Below are positions 49,181 through 57,070 of a stretch of DNA of 64,000 nucleotides, piece after piece. The stretch lies in contig NZ_JBFRXP010000006.1 in assembly GCF_041146875.1 (NCBI RefSeq), forward strand, positions 1 through 64,000, written 5' to 3'. The first letter of the stretch is position 1. Every line of letters begins with the position of its first letter. Both the position numbers and the translations under genes were made by a program. The stretch comes from Igneacidithiobacillus sp041146875. Its GTDB lineage: Bacteria; Pseudomonadota; Gammaproteobacteria; Acidithiobacillales; Acidithiobacillaceae. Under the pieces are notes generated by a model. The model saw nothing but the letters and a program-made list of their open reading frames with translations, searched no databases and was not told where the DNA came from.

Positions 49181-49954
49181 ATGAGTAAGAACATAGAAAA
49201 ACACGAGCACTACAAGGAAGAGTTACACCTCCTGCAGGTAGAGCTCGTCAAACTGCAGCGGCATATCATCAGCCGCGGGGATAAAATCCTCATCATTCTG
49301 GAGGGGCGCGACAGCGCTGGCAAAGATGGTAGCATCAAGCGCATTACCGAACATCTGAGCCCACGGGAAACCCGCGTAGTTGCCCTACCCAAACCATCGG
49401 ATCGGGAGCAGACCGAGTGGTATTTTCAACGCTACATCGCACATTTGCCCGCAGCGGCGGAATTCGTATTGTTCAACCGCAGTTGGTATAACCGCGCTGG
49501 TGTGGAACGGGTGATGGGATTTTGTACAGAAAAACAACTTGAGGAATTTTTTCAGGAAGTGGGAGTACTCGAGGGTATGCTGATGCGCTCGGGCATTCAT
49601 CTCCGCAAATTTTATTTAGACATTAGCCGGAAAGAACAGAAGGCGCGCCTAGCAGCACGGGAAGATGATCCGCTAAAACAATGGAAGACCAGCCCCATTG
49701 ATCTACAGGCGGTGAAGCACTGGAAAAGCTATTCCAAGGCACGCAACGAGATGTTTGCGCGTAGCCACAGTACCCTGTGCCCGTGGACCATTGTGCGCGC
49801 CGACGACAAAAAAATGGCACGTTTACAAATTATCAAGGATACCTTGTTGCGCTTGGAGTACGACGGTAAAGATACGGAGTTGGTGAGCCCGGATCGCAAC
49901 ATCATCTTTGACTACGATCCGAGCTATGTGGAAAACGGTAGTATTGCCTCTTAA
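49181..49954 (+). CDS. ppk2: Polyphosphate kinase 2
   Basis: 257 residues, one PPK2 domain. Walker A-like ILEGRDSAGKDGSIKRITEHLSPRETRVVALPKPS (residues 40-75) is the family signature, followed by EWYFQRYIAHLPAAAEFVLFNRSWYNRAGVERVMGF and FYLDISRKEQKARLAAREDDPLKQWK. PPK2 enzymes transfer phosphate between polyphosphate and nucleoside diphosphates. The single-domain length fits class I enzymes. Acidophiles often store polyphosphate, in line with metal tolerance, but that link is inference. Confidence 0.93.
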   Translation: MSKNIEKHEHYKEELHLLQVELVKLQRHIISRGDKILIILEGRDSAGKDGSIKRITEHLSPRETRVVALPKPSDREQTEWYFQRYIAHLPAAAEFVLFNRSWYNRAGVERVMGFCTEKQLEEFFQEVGVLEGMLMRSGIHLRKFYLDISRKEQKARLAAREDDPLKQWKTSPIDLQAVKHWKSYSKARNEMFARSHSTLCPWTIVRADDKKMARLQIIKDTLLRLEYDGKDTELVSPDRNIIFDYDPSYVENGSIAS

Positions 49955-49978
49955 TAACGCCCAAATGCGCAGCACGCC

Positions 49979-52216
49979 TCAGCCACGACGACGGCTCCGG
50001 CGTCCGCTGCTCCCCTCCCCCTCCGCAACTACCCGCTCAAACTCGATCTTGCGTTCGTCCAGATTCACCTGCACCAGCCGCACCCGCACTTCCTCACCCA
50101 ACTGGAAGATTTCACCACTGCGCTCGCCAACAATACGATAGTGTTTGGCATCAAAATGATAGTAATCGGTACCCAGGGTACTGATATGGACCAACCCCTC
50201 AACATACGCCTCGCGCAGCGCAACAAAGAGGCCAAAACCCGTCACACCGGTGATGATACCCGTGTACTCGTTGCCTATTTTGTCGAGCATGAATTCGCAT
50301 TTCAGCCACTGCACGGCCTCGCGCGAGGCTTCGTCGGCACGGCGCTCCGTCATGGAGCAATGCTGTCCCAGGTCTTTCAACTCCGCGATCGGGGGTACTT
50401 TGACCGGTCGCTCCGCCGCCGCCGCATCCAGCATTTCCCGAATGCCACGATGCACCAACAAATCAGGATACCGGCGAATGGGCGAGGTAAAATGGGTATA
50501 CGCCGGGAAGGCAAGACCAAAATGCAGGCTGGTATCAACAGTATAAAATGCCTGCGACAGGCTGCGCAGGATGATGGTTTGGATCAATGTGGCATCAGCG
50601 CGCTCACGCGTCGCCTCAATGATTTGCGCGAGGTCGGCACTACGCGGGCGTGTGGGCAATCGCACTGGCACCCCTAGCTCCCCCAGAAAACGGCGTAGAT
50701 CTTCGATCTTGTCGGTGTTCGGTTCGGGGTGCACGCGGTACAGCATGGGAAACTGATGGATGCGGAAATACTGTGCCGCGCACACATTCGCGGCCAGCAT
50801 GCATTCTTCGATCATGCGATGCGCGACGTTGCGTTGCAGCGGTACGATGGCATCAATCCGCCCCTGCTCGTTATACAGAATCCGGCTTTCCTGGCTATCG
50901 AATTCGATGGTGCCGCGTTCCTCGCGCGCCTTCGCCAGGGCGTGATAGAGTGCATGCAAGCTCTGCAAATGCGCTAGTAAATCCGCATCCGGCCCCTCTG
51001 CGGCAACCTGACCGGTTACAAACGCGGCCACCTCATCATAGGTAAAGCGTCGTTGTGAGCACATCACAGCACGCGCAAAGCGAAAACGCTGTACCTCGCC
51101 CTGCGTGTCGATTTCCATTTCACAAAGCATGCAGAGGCGGTCTACATGCGGGTTGAGCGAGCAGAGGCCGTTAGAGAGCACCTCGGGTAACATGGGAATG
51201 ACGCGGCGCGGGAAATATACGGAGTTGCCGCGGCGCTGTGCCTCCTGATCCAACGCCGAACCCGGTTGCACGTAACTTGCCACATCGGCAATGGCAACAT
51301 AGAGCCGAAATCCACCCTCGGCCAGACGTTCCGCATAGACGGCATCGTCAAAATCCTTAGCATCGGCCCCGTCGATCGTCACCAAAGGCAGAGCGCGCAG
51401 GTCGCGACGACCTTGTTTCATCTCTTCAGGAACCTCTGGCGCGATCAAGGCTGCTTCCTGTTCCACGGCCTCCGGCCACTGGAATGGCAGACCATAACTG
51501 CGCACCGCAATCTCCACTTCCATCCCTGGTGCCATATGCTCGCCAAGTATTTCGATGATGCGTCCTTCGGGGAGATTGCGCCCGTCGGGATACAGTTCAA
51601 TTTCCAGCACCACGATCTGACCATGCACCGGCGCTAGCGCACCGCTGCCAGTTACCGCAAACTCCTGACTGAGCCGGCGGTCCTCGGGCACTACATAGCG
51701 GCTCTCGCCGTCAGCATGATACCGTCCCACAACCTGGGTTAGCGCGTGCTCAAGGATCCGTACAACGGAGCCCTCGAGGCGCCCCCGGCGGTCCTCTCCG
51801 ACCACTCGACCGAGAATGAGATCGCCATGAAAAACTTTGCGCATTTCGCGTGGGGAAAGAAACAGATCTTTGCCACCATCGTCGCGCGAGAGAAAACCAA
51901 AGCCGTCGGGATGGGCGATGACGGAACCACGGATTAGCTCCATCGCCGCAGCAAGGCCATAGGCCCCACGACGATTACGCAGTAACTGGCCATCACGCTC
52001 CATGGCGCGCAGGCGTCGCCGCAACGCCTCCTGATCTTCCTCAGTAACATCCAGGTCTTCGATGAGATCTTCCAGTCTTGCAGGCTGCCCTAATCCTTCA
52101 AGATAACTCAGAATGAATTCGCGACTGACGATGGGGCGCTCATATTTTTCTTTTTCTCGTTCATACATGGGGTCCCGCTCTGGCAGGGACAGGCTGGGCG
52201 ACTCTTGCTCCGGCAT
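49979..52216 (-). CDS. rnr: Ribonuclease R
   Basis: 745 residues from ATG 52216 behind AAGGAG (a TTG two codons earlier is too close to the site). Order: N-terminal winged helix (SREFILSYLEGLGQPARLEDLI), cold-shock domains (GFGFLSRDDGGKDLFLSPREM), RNB catalytic domain with TIDGADAKDFDDAVYAE (metal-binding aspartates), and HFTSPIRRYPDLLVHRGI, then an S1 domain (GIITGVTGFGLFVALREAYVEGLVHIS). The basic C-terminal tail is short. A processive 3'-5' exoribonuclease that degrades structured RNA. Confidence 0.94.
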   Translation of the reverse strand: MPEQESPSLSLPERDPMYEREKEKYERPIVSREFILSYLEGLGQPARLEDLIEDLDVTEEDQEALRRRLRAMERDGQLLRNRRGAYGLAAAMELIRGSVIAHPDGFGFLSRDDGGKDLFLSPREMRKVFHGDLILGRVVGEDRRGRLEGSVVRILEHALTQVVGRYHADGESRYVVPEDRRLSQEFAVTGSGALAPVHGQIVVLEIELYPDGRNLPEGRIIEILGEHMAPGMEVEIAVRSYGLPFQWPEAVEQEAALIAPEVPEEMKQGRRDLRALPLVTIDGADAKDFDDAVYAERLAEGGFRLYVAIADVASYVQPGSALDQEAQRRGNSVYFPRRVIPMLPEVLSNGLCSLNPHVDRLCMLCEMEIDTQGEVQRFRFARAVMCSQRRFTYDEVAAFVTGQVAAEGPDADLLAHLQSLHALYHALAKAREERGTIEFDSQESRILYNEQGRIDAIVPLQRNVAHRMIEECMLAANVCAAQYFRIHQFPMLYRVHPEPNTDKIEDLRRFLGELGVPVRLPTRPRSADLAQIIEATRERADATLIQTIILRSLSQAFYTVDTSLHFGLAFPAYTHFTSPIRRYPDLLVHRGIREMLDAAAAERPVKVPPIAELKDLGQHCSMTERRADEASREAVQWLKCEFMLDKIGNEYTGIITGVTGFGLFVALREAYVEGLVHISTLGTDYYHFDAKHYRIVGERSGEIFQLGEEVRVRLVQVNLDERKIEFERVVAEGEGSSGRRSRRRG

Positions 52217-52254
52217 TGACAAAAACTCCTTGCTAATAGATGATGCGCGTTATT

Positions 52255-52341
52255 GCCGAGGTGGCGGAATTGGTAGACGCGCTAGGTTCAGGTCCTAGTG
52301 AGCGAAAGCTTGTGCTGGTTCGAATCCAGTCCTCGGTACCA
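52255..52341 (+). tRNA. trnL: tRNA-Leu(CAG)
   Basis: 87 nt with encoded CCA and the long variable arm of class II tRNAs. Acceptor GCCGAGG/CCTCGGT-type pairing; anticodon stem CTAGG/CCTAG with loop TTCAGGT, anticodon CAG. It is divergent from rnr and 126 bases before a P-loop kinase gene; no clear terminator follows. Confidence 0.95.
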
Positions 52342-52467
52342 CTCTCCTAGAATTTTTTTGATCATTTCATTCAATGTTTGCAATGTGCTTGCCTTACTAT
52401 CCCTGAAGGCGAGACTTTTGTCCATGCACCCGCGTATGGCGGGCATCCACCTACAAAGAAATCAGCG

Positions 52468-52980
52468 ATGAATCCGGAAATTTTGGTACTCTTCACAGCA
52501 GGAACTAGCGCGTCGGGCAAATCGACCTGGGCACAAGGTCTTAGCCGTCGCTTCCCGCACGTACAAGTACAAATTCTTGAGCGGGATCAGTTGCGCCGAG
52601 AATTACATGCCGAGAGACACAATACCCCATTTTCCTGGGCCGACTGGGACACAAAGCAAGAAAGCGAGATTCAGGAGCGTTGGTTGCAACGGGTACAGGG
52701 CCTACTGGAGACAGACGTGCTGGTACTAGCGGACACCCACATCGACCCCGAGCAATTGGCACGCGAGGCGACCCTTATGGCAGAGTTGGGTGTTCGGGAA
52801 ATGGCATTGCAGTATTTTCCCGCCCAACCCCTGGTAGAACTGATCCGCCACGACCAAAGCCGTAATTACCCCGTTGGTGCAGCGGTATTGCGCGAACAAA
52901 TTCAGCGGCTTCGTCCAGAAGATGCATATTGGCGGGCGTTGGAGGCAGCAAGCGCAAGCTGTGCTAAGCTAGAAGTATAG
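52468..52980 (+). CDS. P-loop kinase-like ATPase
   Basis: 170 residues from ATG 52468; the ribosome site is weak, and an upstream in-frame ATG at 52378 would add 30 unconvincing residues. The Walker A GTSASGKSTW (12-21) begins the protein, then ILERDQLRRELH, and LVLADTHIDPEQLAREATL in the Walker B position. This matches small AAA_33-type ATPases/polynucleotide kinase-like or zeta-like kinases. The substrate (nucleic acid end, small molecule or sugar) cannot be told. It is followed after 23 bases by an HdeD-like gene. Confidence 0.75.
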   Translation: MNPEILVLFTAGTSASGKSTWAQGLSRRFPHVQVQILERDQLRRELHAERHNTPFSWADWDTKQESEIQERWLQRVQGLLETDVLVLADTHIDPEQLAREATLMAELGVREMALQYFPAQPLVELIRHDQSRNYPVGAAVLREQIQRLRPEDAYWRALEAASASCAKLEV

Positions 52981-53003
52981 GTACTTGCTAGCGGAGTCAA
53001 AAC

Positions 53004-53570
53004 ATGAACCTCAAACCGCCAGATCTCTCCACCATCATTGAGGCAGAGCAGAAACGGTTAGGGAAATTCACCCGTCCGGTAGCAATACTTCTCATCGTTG
53101 TCGGGTTCATTGGCCTCATCAGCCCGGTATTTCTTTCCACCCTCACCGTCGGGATCGTCGCCGCTATTTTGATTCTCGGCGGCATTTTTTGGTCTGTGCA
53201 CATCTATGGCAATAGCCAACGGCATTTTTCCGACTGGCTGCGGCCCCTGCTGTTACTCATTACCGGCCTCATCATCGTTTGGGAACCCGCTGCCGGGATC
53301 GCCAGCCTCGGGTTACTGTTTATTCTGTATTTTCTTTTGGATGCCTACCGTAATTTTACCGCACATCAACGCTCTGGTGGTATCGGCCGCCCTTGGTTCA
53401 TTTTCAGCGGTATCGTTGATGTCTTCATTGCCTTGTTGTTCTTGCTGACTTGGCCAGGTGGATCGTTGGTTTTAGTTGGTATTTTTGTCGGCATCAACCT
53501 GATTTTCGATGGCATCGCGTTATTATTATTAAGCCGATTCCTAAAAGGCGGAGGCAACAATCAAGCATAA
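53004..53570 (+). CDS. HdeD-family membrane protein
   Basis: 188 residues with six predicted helices arranged as three hairpins: PVAILLIVVGFIGLISPVFLSTLTVGIVAAILILGGIFW, WLRPLLLLITGLIIVWEPAAGIASLGLLFILYFLLDAYRNF, and WFIFSGIVDVFIALLFLLTWPGGSLVLVGIFVGINLIFDGIALLL. This glycine-hairpin repeat is the DUF308/HdeD pattern. HdeD in enteric bacteria belongs to an acid-resistance regulon; such a role fits an acidophile but is inferred. The next gene is an NlpE/META lipoprotein 20 bases downstream. Confidence 0.85.
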   Translation: MNLKPPDLSTIIEAEQKRLGKFTRPVAILLIVVGFIGLISPVFLSTLTVGIVAAILILGGIFWSVHIYGNSQRHFSDWLRPLLLLITGLIIVWEPAAGIASLGLLFILYFLLDAYRNFTAHQRSGGIGRPWFIFSGIVDVFIALLFLLTWPGGSLVLVGIFVGINLIFDGIALLLLSRFLKGGGNNQA

Positions 53571-53590
53571 ACACCCAAGGAGAACAACGG

Positions 53591-54394
53591 ATGAAACTTC
53601 AGGTACTGACTCTTGCCTTTCTGCCAGCTTTTACCCTCAGTGCTTGTGCCAACATGGAAAACACAACAACCGCAATGGCTGTTCCTGACCAAAGCACGAG
53701 TCAAACAGCCCTAGATTGGCAAGGCAGCTACGCTGGCGACTTGCCAGGGGCCGATGTTTCGGAAATTCGCGTTACCATAGTCCTAGAAAAAAATGGAAAA
53801 TATTTCTTGACCCGCCAGTATGCTGATCATTCAGGGATTTTCCGGGAGACCGGACAATTTCAGTGGACTGATGGAGGTAGAGTAGTCGACTTGCTCAACA
53901 AACATGGCCATCTGACTCGTTATCAAGTACAGGAAAATGGATTATTACCACTCATGGCCAATGGGCAACCCATACCTCCCATTGGCGACCAACACTGGCG
54001 CTTGCACAAAGTCAGCGAACTTTCCAGTACGCACGAACTCTATGCCAGTTTCCGTTGGCAGTTGCAGTCCCTGGCGGGAGCCAAATCTGTACTTGGTGCC
54101 GGAGGCAAGGCACCATACATCGTCTTTCTGCCCGATTCACAGCGGGTAAGCGGATGGGACGGCTGTAATCGGATTGCGGGTAGTTATACCGTGGCGAAAG
54201 ATCATAAACTACACTTTGGACCGATGATATCTACGCGTATGGCGTGTATGGATGTGACCGTCGATCAGGCGTTTTCTAAAACATTGACAATGACCACTGC
54301 ATTTCGCTTTGACCAAGGAAAACTTCTCTTGCTGAATTCCAAAGGCACGGTAATGACTAGTTTTATCGCTGCACCACAGCCAGAACATCCGTAA
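53591..54394 (+). CDS. NlpE-N plus META (HslJ-like) lipoprotein
   Basis: 267 residues from ATG 53591, with AAGGAG 12 bases upstream. Lipoprotein signal with lipobox LSAC (Cys19). Residues about 45-150 match the NlpE N-terminal copper-resistance-type domain (WQGSYAGDLPGADVSEIRVTIVLEKNGKYFLTRQY). The C-terminal part is a META domain: VSGWDGCNRIAGSYTVAKDHKLHFGPMISTRMACMD. This NlpE-META fusion is a known envelope-stress/metal-sensing arrangement; exact function is unknown. Probably cotranscribed with the HdeD-like gene. Confidence 0.86.
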   Translation: MKLQVLTLAFLPAFTLSACANMENTTTAMAVPDQSTSQTALDWQGSYAGDLPGADVSEIRVTIVLEKNGKYFLTRQYADHSGIFRETGQFQWTDGGRVVDLLNKHGHLTRYQVQENGLLPLMANGQPIPPIGDQHWRLHKVSELSSTHELYASFRWQLQSLAGAKSVLGAGGKAPYIVFLPDSQRVSGWDGCNRIAGSYTVAKDHKLHFGPMISTRMACMDVTVDQAFSKTLTMTTAFRFDQGKLLLLNSKGTVMTSFIAAPQPEHP

Positions 54395-54416
54395 GTACCA
54401 AAAAGGGATAAAACCC

Positions 54417-54569
54417 TTGCAGAACACCGCACCCATTTGGATCAGCACCCAAAATGCCAGCCTGCTCACCGGCAAGGTCACCAAGACTATTTACCGATGG
54501 GCAGATGATGGTGCCCTGCACACACGCCAAGAAAATGGGCGCCACAAATCGATCTCCAACGAAACGTAG
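54417..54569 (+). CDS. Possible 50-residue helix-turn-helix peptide
   Basis: From TTG 54417, with AAAGGG ten bases upstream, a 50-codon frame reads WISTQNASLLTGKVTKTIYRWADDGAL, which looks like an excisionase/MerR-type helix-turn-helix (ST..AA.LTGVS..TIYRW...GAL). The frame stays open further upstream without a better start. It may be a small DNA-binding protein or the relic of one. It lies between the NlpE/META lipoprotein gene and the convergent flhB-like gene. Confidence 0.35.
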   Translation: MQNTAPIWISTQNASLLTGKVTKTIYRWADDGALHTRQENGRHKSISNET

Positions 54570-54643
54570 CCTCCGCGCACGGCAGCAAGGCCACAAAAGC
54601 GTTACACTTGTGCAGAAAAACAGAGCCCTAAGTTTTCGCTATG

Positions 54644-54928
54644 TCAGCGAACAGTATGCTCATGCTCCAGGCGATATACCCAAGCCAACAATTCTGCCAC
54701 CGCTTGGTAAAGTTTCGGGGGAATTTCTCTATCCAAGTCCAACTGCATGAGCAAGCCGACCAACTCCTGCGATTGGTGTACATAGACCCCGGCCGATGTT
54801 GCCGCGGCAATGATCTGCTCGGCAATCAATCCCTGTCCCTTGGCCACCAACGCCGGCGCTGCATCCCCCGGACGATAGCGCAGGGCCACGGCAGTCTTTT
54901 TGTTATTCCGGCCGCGTGCTTCGCTCAT
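54644..54928 (-). CDS. FlhB C-terminal domain homologue
   Basis: 94 residues from ATG 54928. It covers only the cytoplasmic C-terminal part of FlhB: AVALRYRPGDAAPALVAKGQGLIAEQIIAAATSAGVYVHQSQELVGLLMQLDLDREIPPKLYQAVAELLAWVYRLE, without the four membrane helices or the NPTH autocleavage site. Such stand-alone FlhB-like proteins are known near fliK in many proteobacteria. The gene overlaps the end of fliK by 26 bases, so the two are coupled. Role in export-switching is inferred. Confidence 0.82.
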   Translation of the reverse strand: MSEARGRNNKKTAVALRYRPGDAAPALVAKGQGLIAEQIIAAATSAGVYVHQSQELVGLLMQLDLDREIPPKLYQAVAELLAWVYRLEHEHTVR

Positions 54929-55979
54929 TTTCTGGCTCCACGATAATGTTCGATTGCAAGCCATGGGCTGCGAAGGCTGTCTGCAATTTCTCAACTGCGC
55001 TTTGCAGGGCCGCCACTGCTTGCGGTGCCACCCGCAAGCGTAATCCTAGGGTTTCGCCCTGTAGACGTAAGCGCGCGTCGAGGTGTCCCAAAGATGGCAA
55101 ATCCACTTCCAACCTGCTATCCCAACGCTCTAGTTCATCCGCTGCGTGTTGCTTGTTGCGAGCGTCCGCGTCGCGACGGCTCACCGTCCATAAGGCGCTT
55201 TGCCCTGGCCATACCGCTACCGTCCATATCATCTGCTGCTGGAGCAATGCCTGCCCCTGCTGCTGTACCAGCGTTTGCAAGGCCGCCGGCACGGTAAGCG
55301 GGGGCGAGCCCTGCGCGGCTATCTGCGAGTACATGCCAAGTGCCTGCTCTCCCTGCCAAGATCTAACCATAACGGTGTTGGTAGAGAACAGACTCGGCGT
55401 CTCCTTGCTCACGGCGTTACTACTGAGCAGCGCACTTAATTTTCCTTGTGGCTCTTGTAGTAAACGTTGTAAAGGATAATTTCCCTGTACCCACGCATGC
55501 AGATGGCTCTCATAAAACATCCCGCTGCCTTCAACCCTACTTTGTAGTGCGCTAGCCAAGGATCCCCCCGAAATTTGCCCGCTGGCATCGAGGCTAAGAA
55601 GGGAAAGCGTCGCAGGCGCACGTCCCTCTGCCGAGGCGAATATCGTTCTGGTGAGGAGCGATAGATTGGAGTCGCGCGAGGCCTGTGCTTCCTGGGGCCG
55701 TAGCAGGAGAAACTTGGCTTGATCCTGACCACCAAGGTAGACCAAAGAAAGCTGACGAACATTACTCGGCCAACGTTCTGGAAGCTGCATCAAAAAATCC
55801 TGGCCGCGCACACGGACCAAGCTTTGCTCACCAGAATGGCCCACGATTTGCCCAGAGACCAGCGTACCAGCGGCAATAAGCGATGAAAAATTCCCGCCCC
55901 CAGCGCCGCTTCCTGGCAACGCACGCCCCTGCACGGCGGTCAGCTGATCTAGGAGGTTCCCGGGGGCAGTAGTGGACAC
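54903..55979 (-). CDS. fliK: Flagellar hook-length control protein FliK-like
   Basis: 358 residues. The N-terminus is low-complexity and variable. The C-terminal part (about 270-350) is FliK-like: LPSLGHLDARLRLQGETLGLRLRVAPQAVAALQSAVEKLQTAFAAHGLQSNIIV. This C-terminal domain contacts FlhB to switch export from rod/hook to filament substrates. The neighbours, a truncated FlhB-like protein downstream and DUF2802 and a PilZ gene upstream, all point to flagella. The variable N-terminus makes the full-length assignment less sure. Confidence 0.78.
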   Translation of the reverse strand: MSTTAPGNLLDQLTAVQGRALPGSGAGGGNFSSLIAAGTLVSGQIVGHSGEQSLVRVRGQDFLMQLPERWPSNVRQLSLVYLGGQDQAKFLLLRPQEAQASRDSNLSLLTRTIFASAEGRAPATLSLLSLDASGQISGGSLASALQSRVEGSGMFYESHLHAWVQGNYPLQRLLQEPQGKLSALLSSNAVSKETPSLFSTNTVMVRSWQGEQALGMYSQIAAQGSPPLTVPAALQTLVQQQGQALLQQQMIWTVAVWPGQSALWTVSRRDADARNKQHAADELERWDSRLEVDLPSLGHLDARLRLQGETLGLRLRVAPQAVAALQSAVEKLQTAFAAHGLQSNIIVEPENERSTRPE

Positions 55980-55985
55980 AGGAAA

Positions 55986-56222
55986 TTACCGTTGCCGACG
56001 GAGAATCAGCTCGGCGTGAGAAACTCCTATGCCGATGCGCTGCGCGATTTCACTAACGACAAACCCCTCTCTCGCAAGGAGTTTGGCCTGACGGCACAAC
56101 TTGTGCCAGTGCAGTGCACGCGAATCTGTCGGGTGCCCATACCAAATCCAGGCAAGTACAATTTGCAAAAGCACACCAAGAAACAACAGTAAAATCAAGA
56201 AAAACAAAGCTAACCCTGCCAC
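55986..56222 (-). CDS. DUF2802 protein
   Basis: 78 residues: a single N-terminal membrane helix (LALFFLILLLFLGVLLQIVLAWIW) followed by a small cytoplasmic domain, REGFVVSEIAQRIGIGVSHAELILRRQ, which is the DUF2802 signature. Members are found next to flagellar genes and have no known function. It overlaps the upstream ycgR-like gene by 13 bases and ends six bases before fliK, so the four genes are one operon. Confidence 0.78.
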   Translation of the reverse strand: MAGLALFFLILLLFLGVLLQIVLAWIWYGHPTDSRALHWHKLCRQAKLLAREGFVVSEIAQRIGIGVSHAELILRRQR

Positions 56223-57019
56223 CAGCGACGCAGCTTTCTTCCCAACCCCGCAGTTTTCTCCGCGGTATCAGTAGTTCTAGTACCGCCGAGACCAATCCCA
56301 AGTGCCTTGAGAATCTCGCGATCGCGTGCCTGAACATACTGGGCAATGATTTCTCGGATCGTGGTGGGAGCCTCTGCGAATTCAAGACCAACGATAAGGG
56401 CATCTCCCCGTTGGCTGTGCAGATCCGAAAAACGAACTGTCGCAGGGAGCGACAGCTCGTTGTCTTGACGCAGCTGAAACCGGACATCAGGGAAAAATTC
56501 CCCGGCCTGAACCGGAAAATCTCGAGGCGCAGGACGGAAAAGAGCGCGCAAACCGCCGATACTGATGTCCTGCATTGTACCAAGCATTTTTTCGGCGCCT
56601 TGGCGGGTAATCGATACCTGATCAGGGTCTTCTATTGCTGGTGGTACCCGGTAGACCTGTCGGCGCTGCATCTGATAAAGGGCATCAGGGAAGTCAATCA
56701 GGAGTTCCTCCTGGGTTCGTTCGCGTAGAGTCGAACGAAAACCAGTGATCACCCCGTCAATACGCACCAATACCGTGACCGTAGCGCCCAAACTGAGTTG
56801 CGTTGGCAGATCAAGAGGAAGGTCAAGAGCCAAGGTGTTCGAATTGGCATTTGGCAGGAGCATGGAGGTATAACTGTGATCACGGTCCGCAAAGAAGAGC
56901 GTGCAGAAAAGGTGCTCACGCGAAATACGCGCGATAATATGCAGCGCCTTGCTTCCCGTACCGATCTGGAACTCTTTGCAGAATAATCTCTGTCGTACAT
57001 CCTGAAGGTTTTCAGACAT
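56210..57019 (-). CDS. YcgR-like PilZ protein, second copy
   Basis: 269 residues. N-terminal YcgR-type domain (LDLPLDLPTQLSLGATVTVLVRIDGVITGFRSTLRERTQEELLIDFP), then a PilZ domain with QRRQVYRV (RxxxR) and QDISIGGLRALF, the canonical D-x-S-x-x-G motif. Unlike the PilZ gene after motB, the c-di-GMP motifs are intact. C-terminal tail ends GLGRKLRRWWQG, basic and aromatic, possibly membrane- or motor-associated. Upstream of DUF2802 with a 13-base overlap. Confidence 0.85.
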   Translation of the reverse strand: MSENLQDVRQRLFCKEFQIGTGSKALHIIARISREHLFCTLFFADRDHSYTSMLLPNANSNTLALDLPLDLPTQLSLGATVTVLVRIDGVITGFRSTLRERTQEELLIDFPDALYQMQRRQVYRVPPAIEDPDQVSITRQGAEKMLGTMQDISIGGLRALFRPAPRDFPVQAGEFFPDVRFQLRQDNELSLPATVRFSDLHSQRGDALIVGLEFAEAPTTIREIIAQYVQARDREILKALGIGLGGTRTTDTAEKTAGLGRKLRRWWQG

Positions 57020-57070
57020 TCCGCTCGCCTCCCTATACGCCTAAAAACTAACACGAGGAAGATCAGACGA

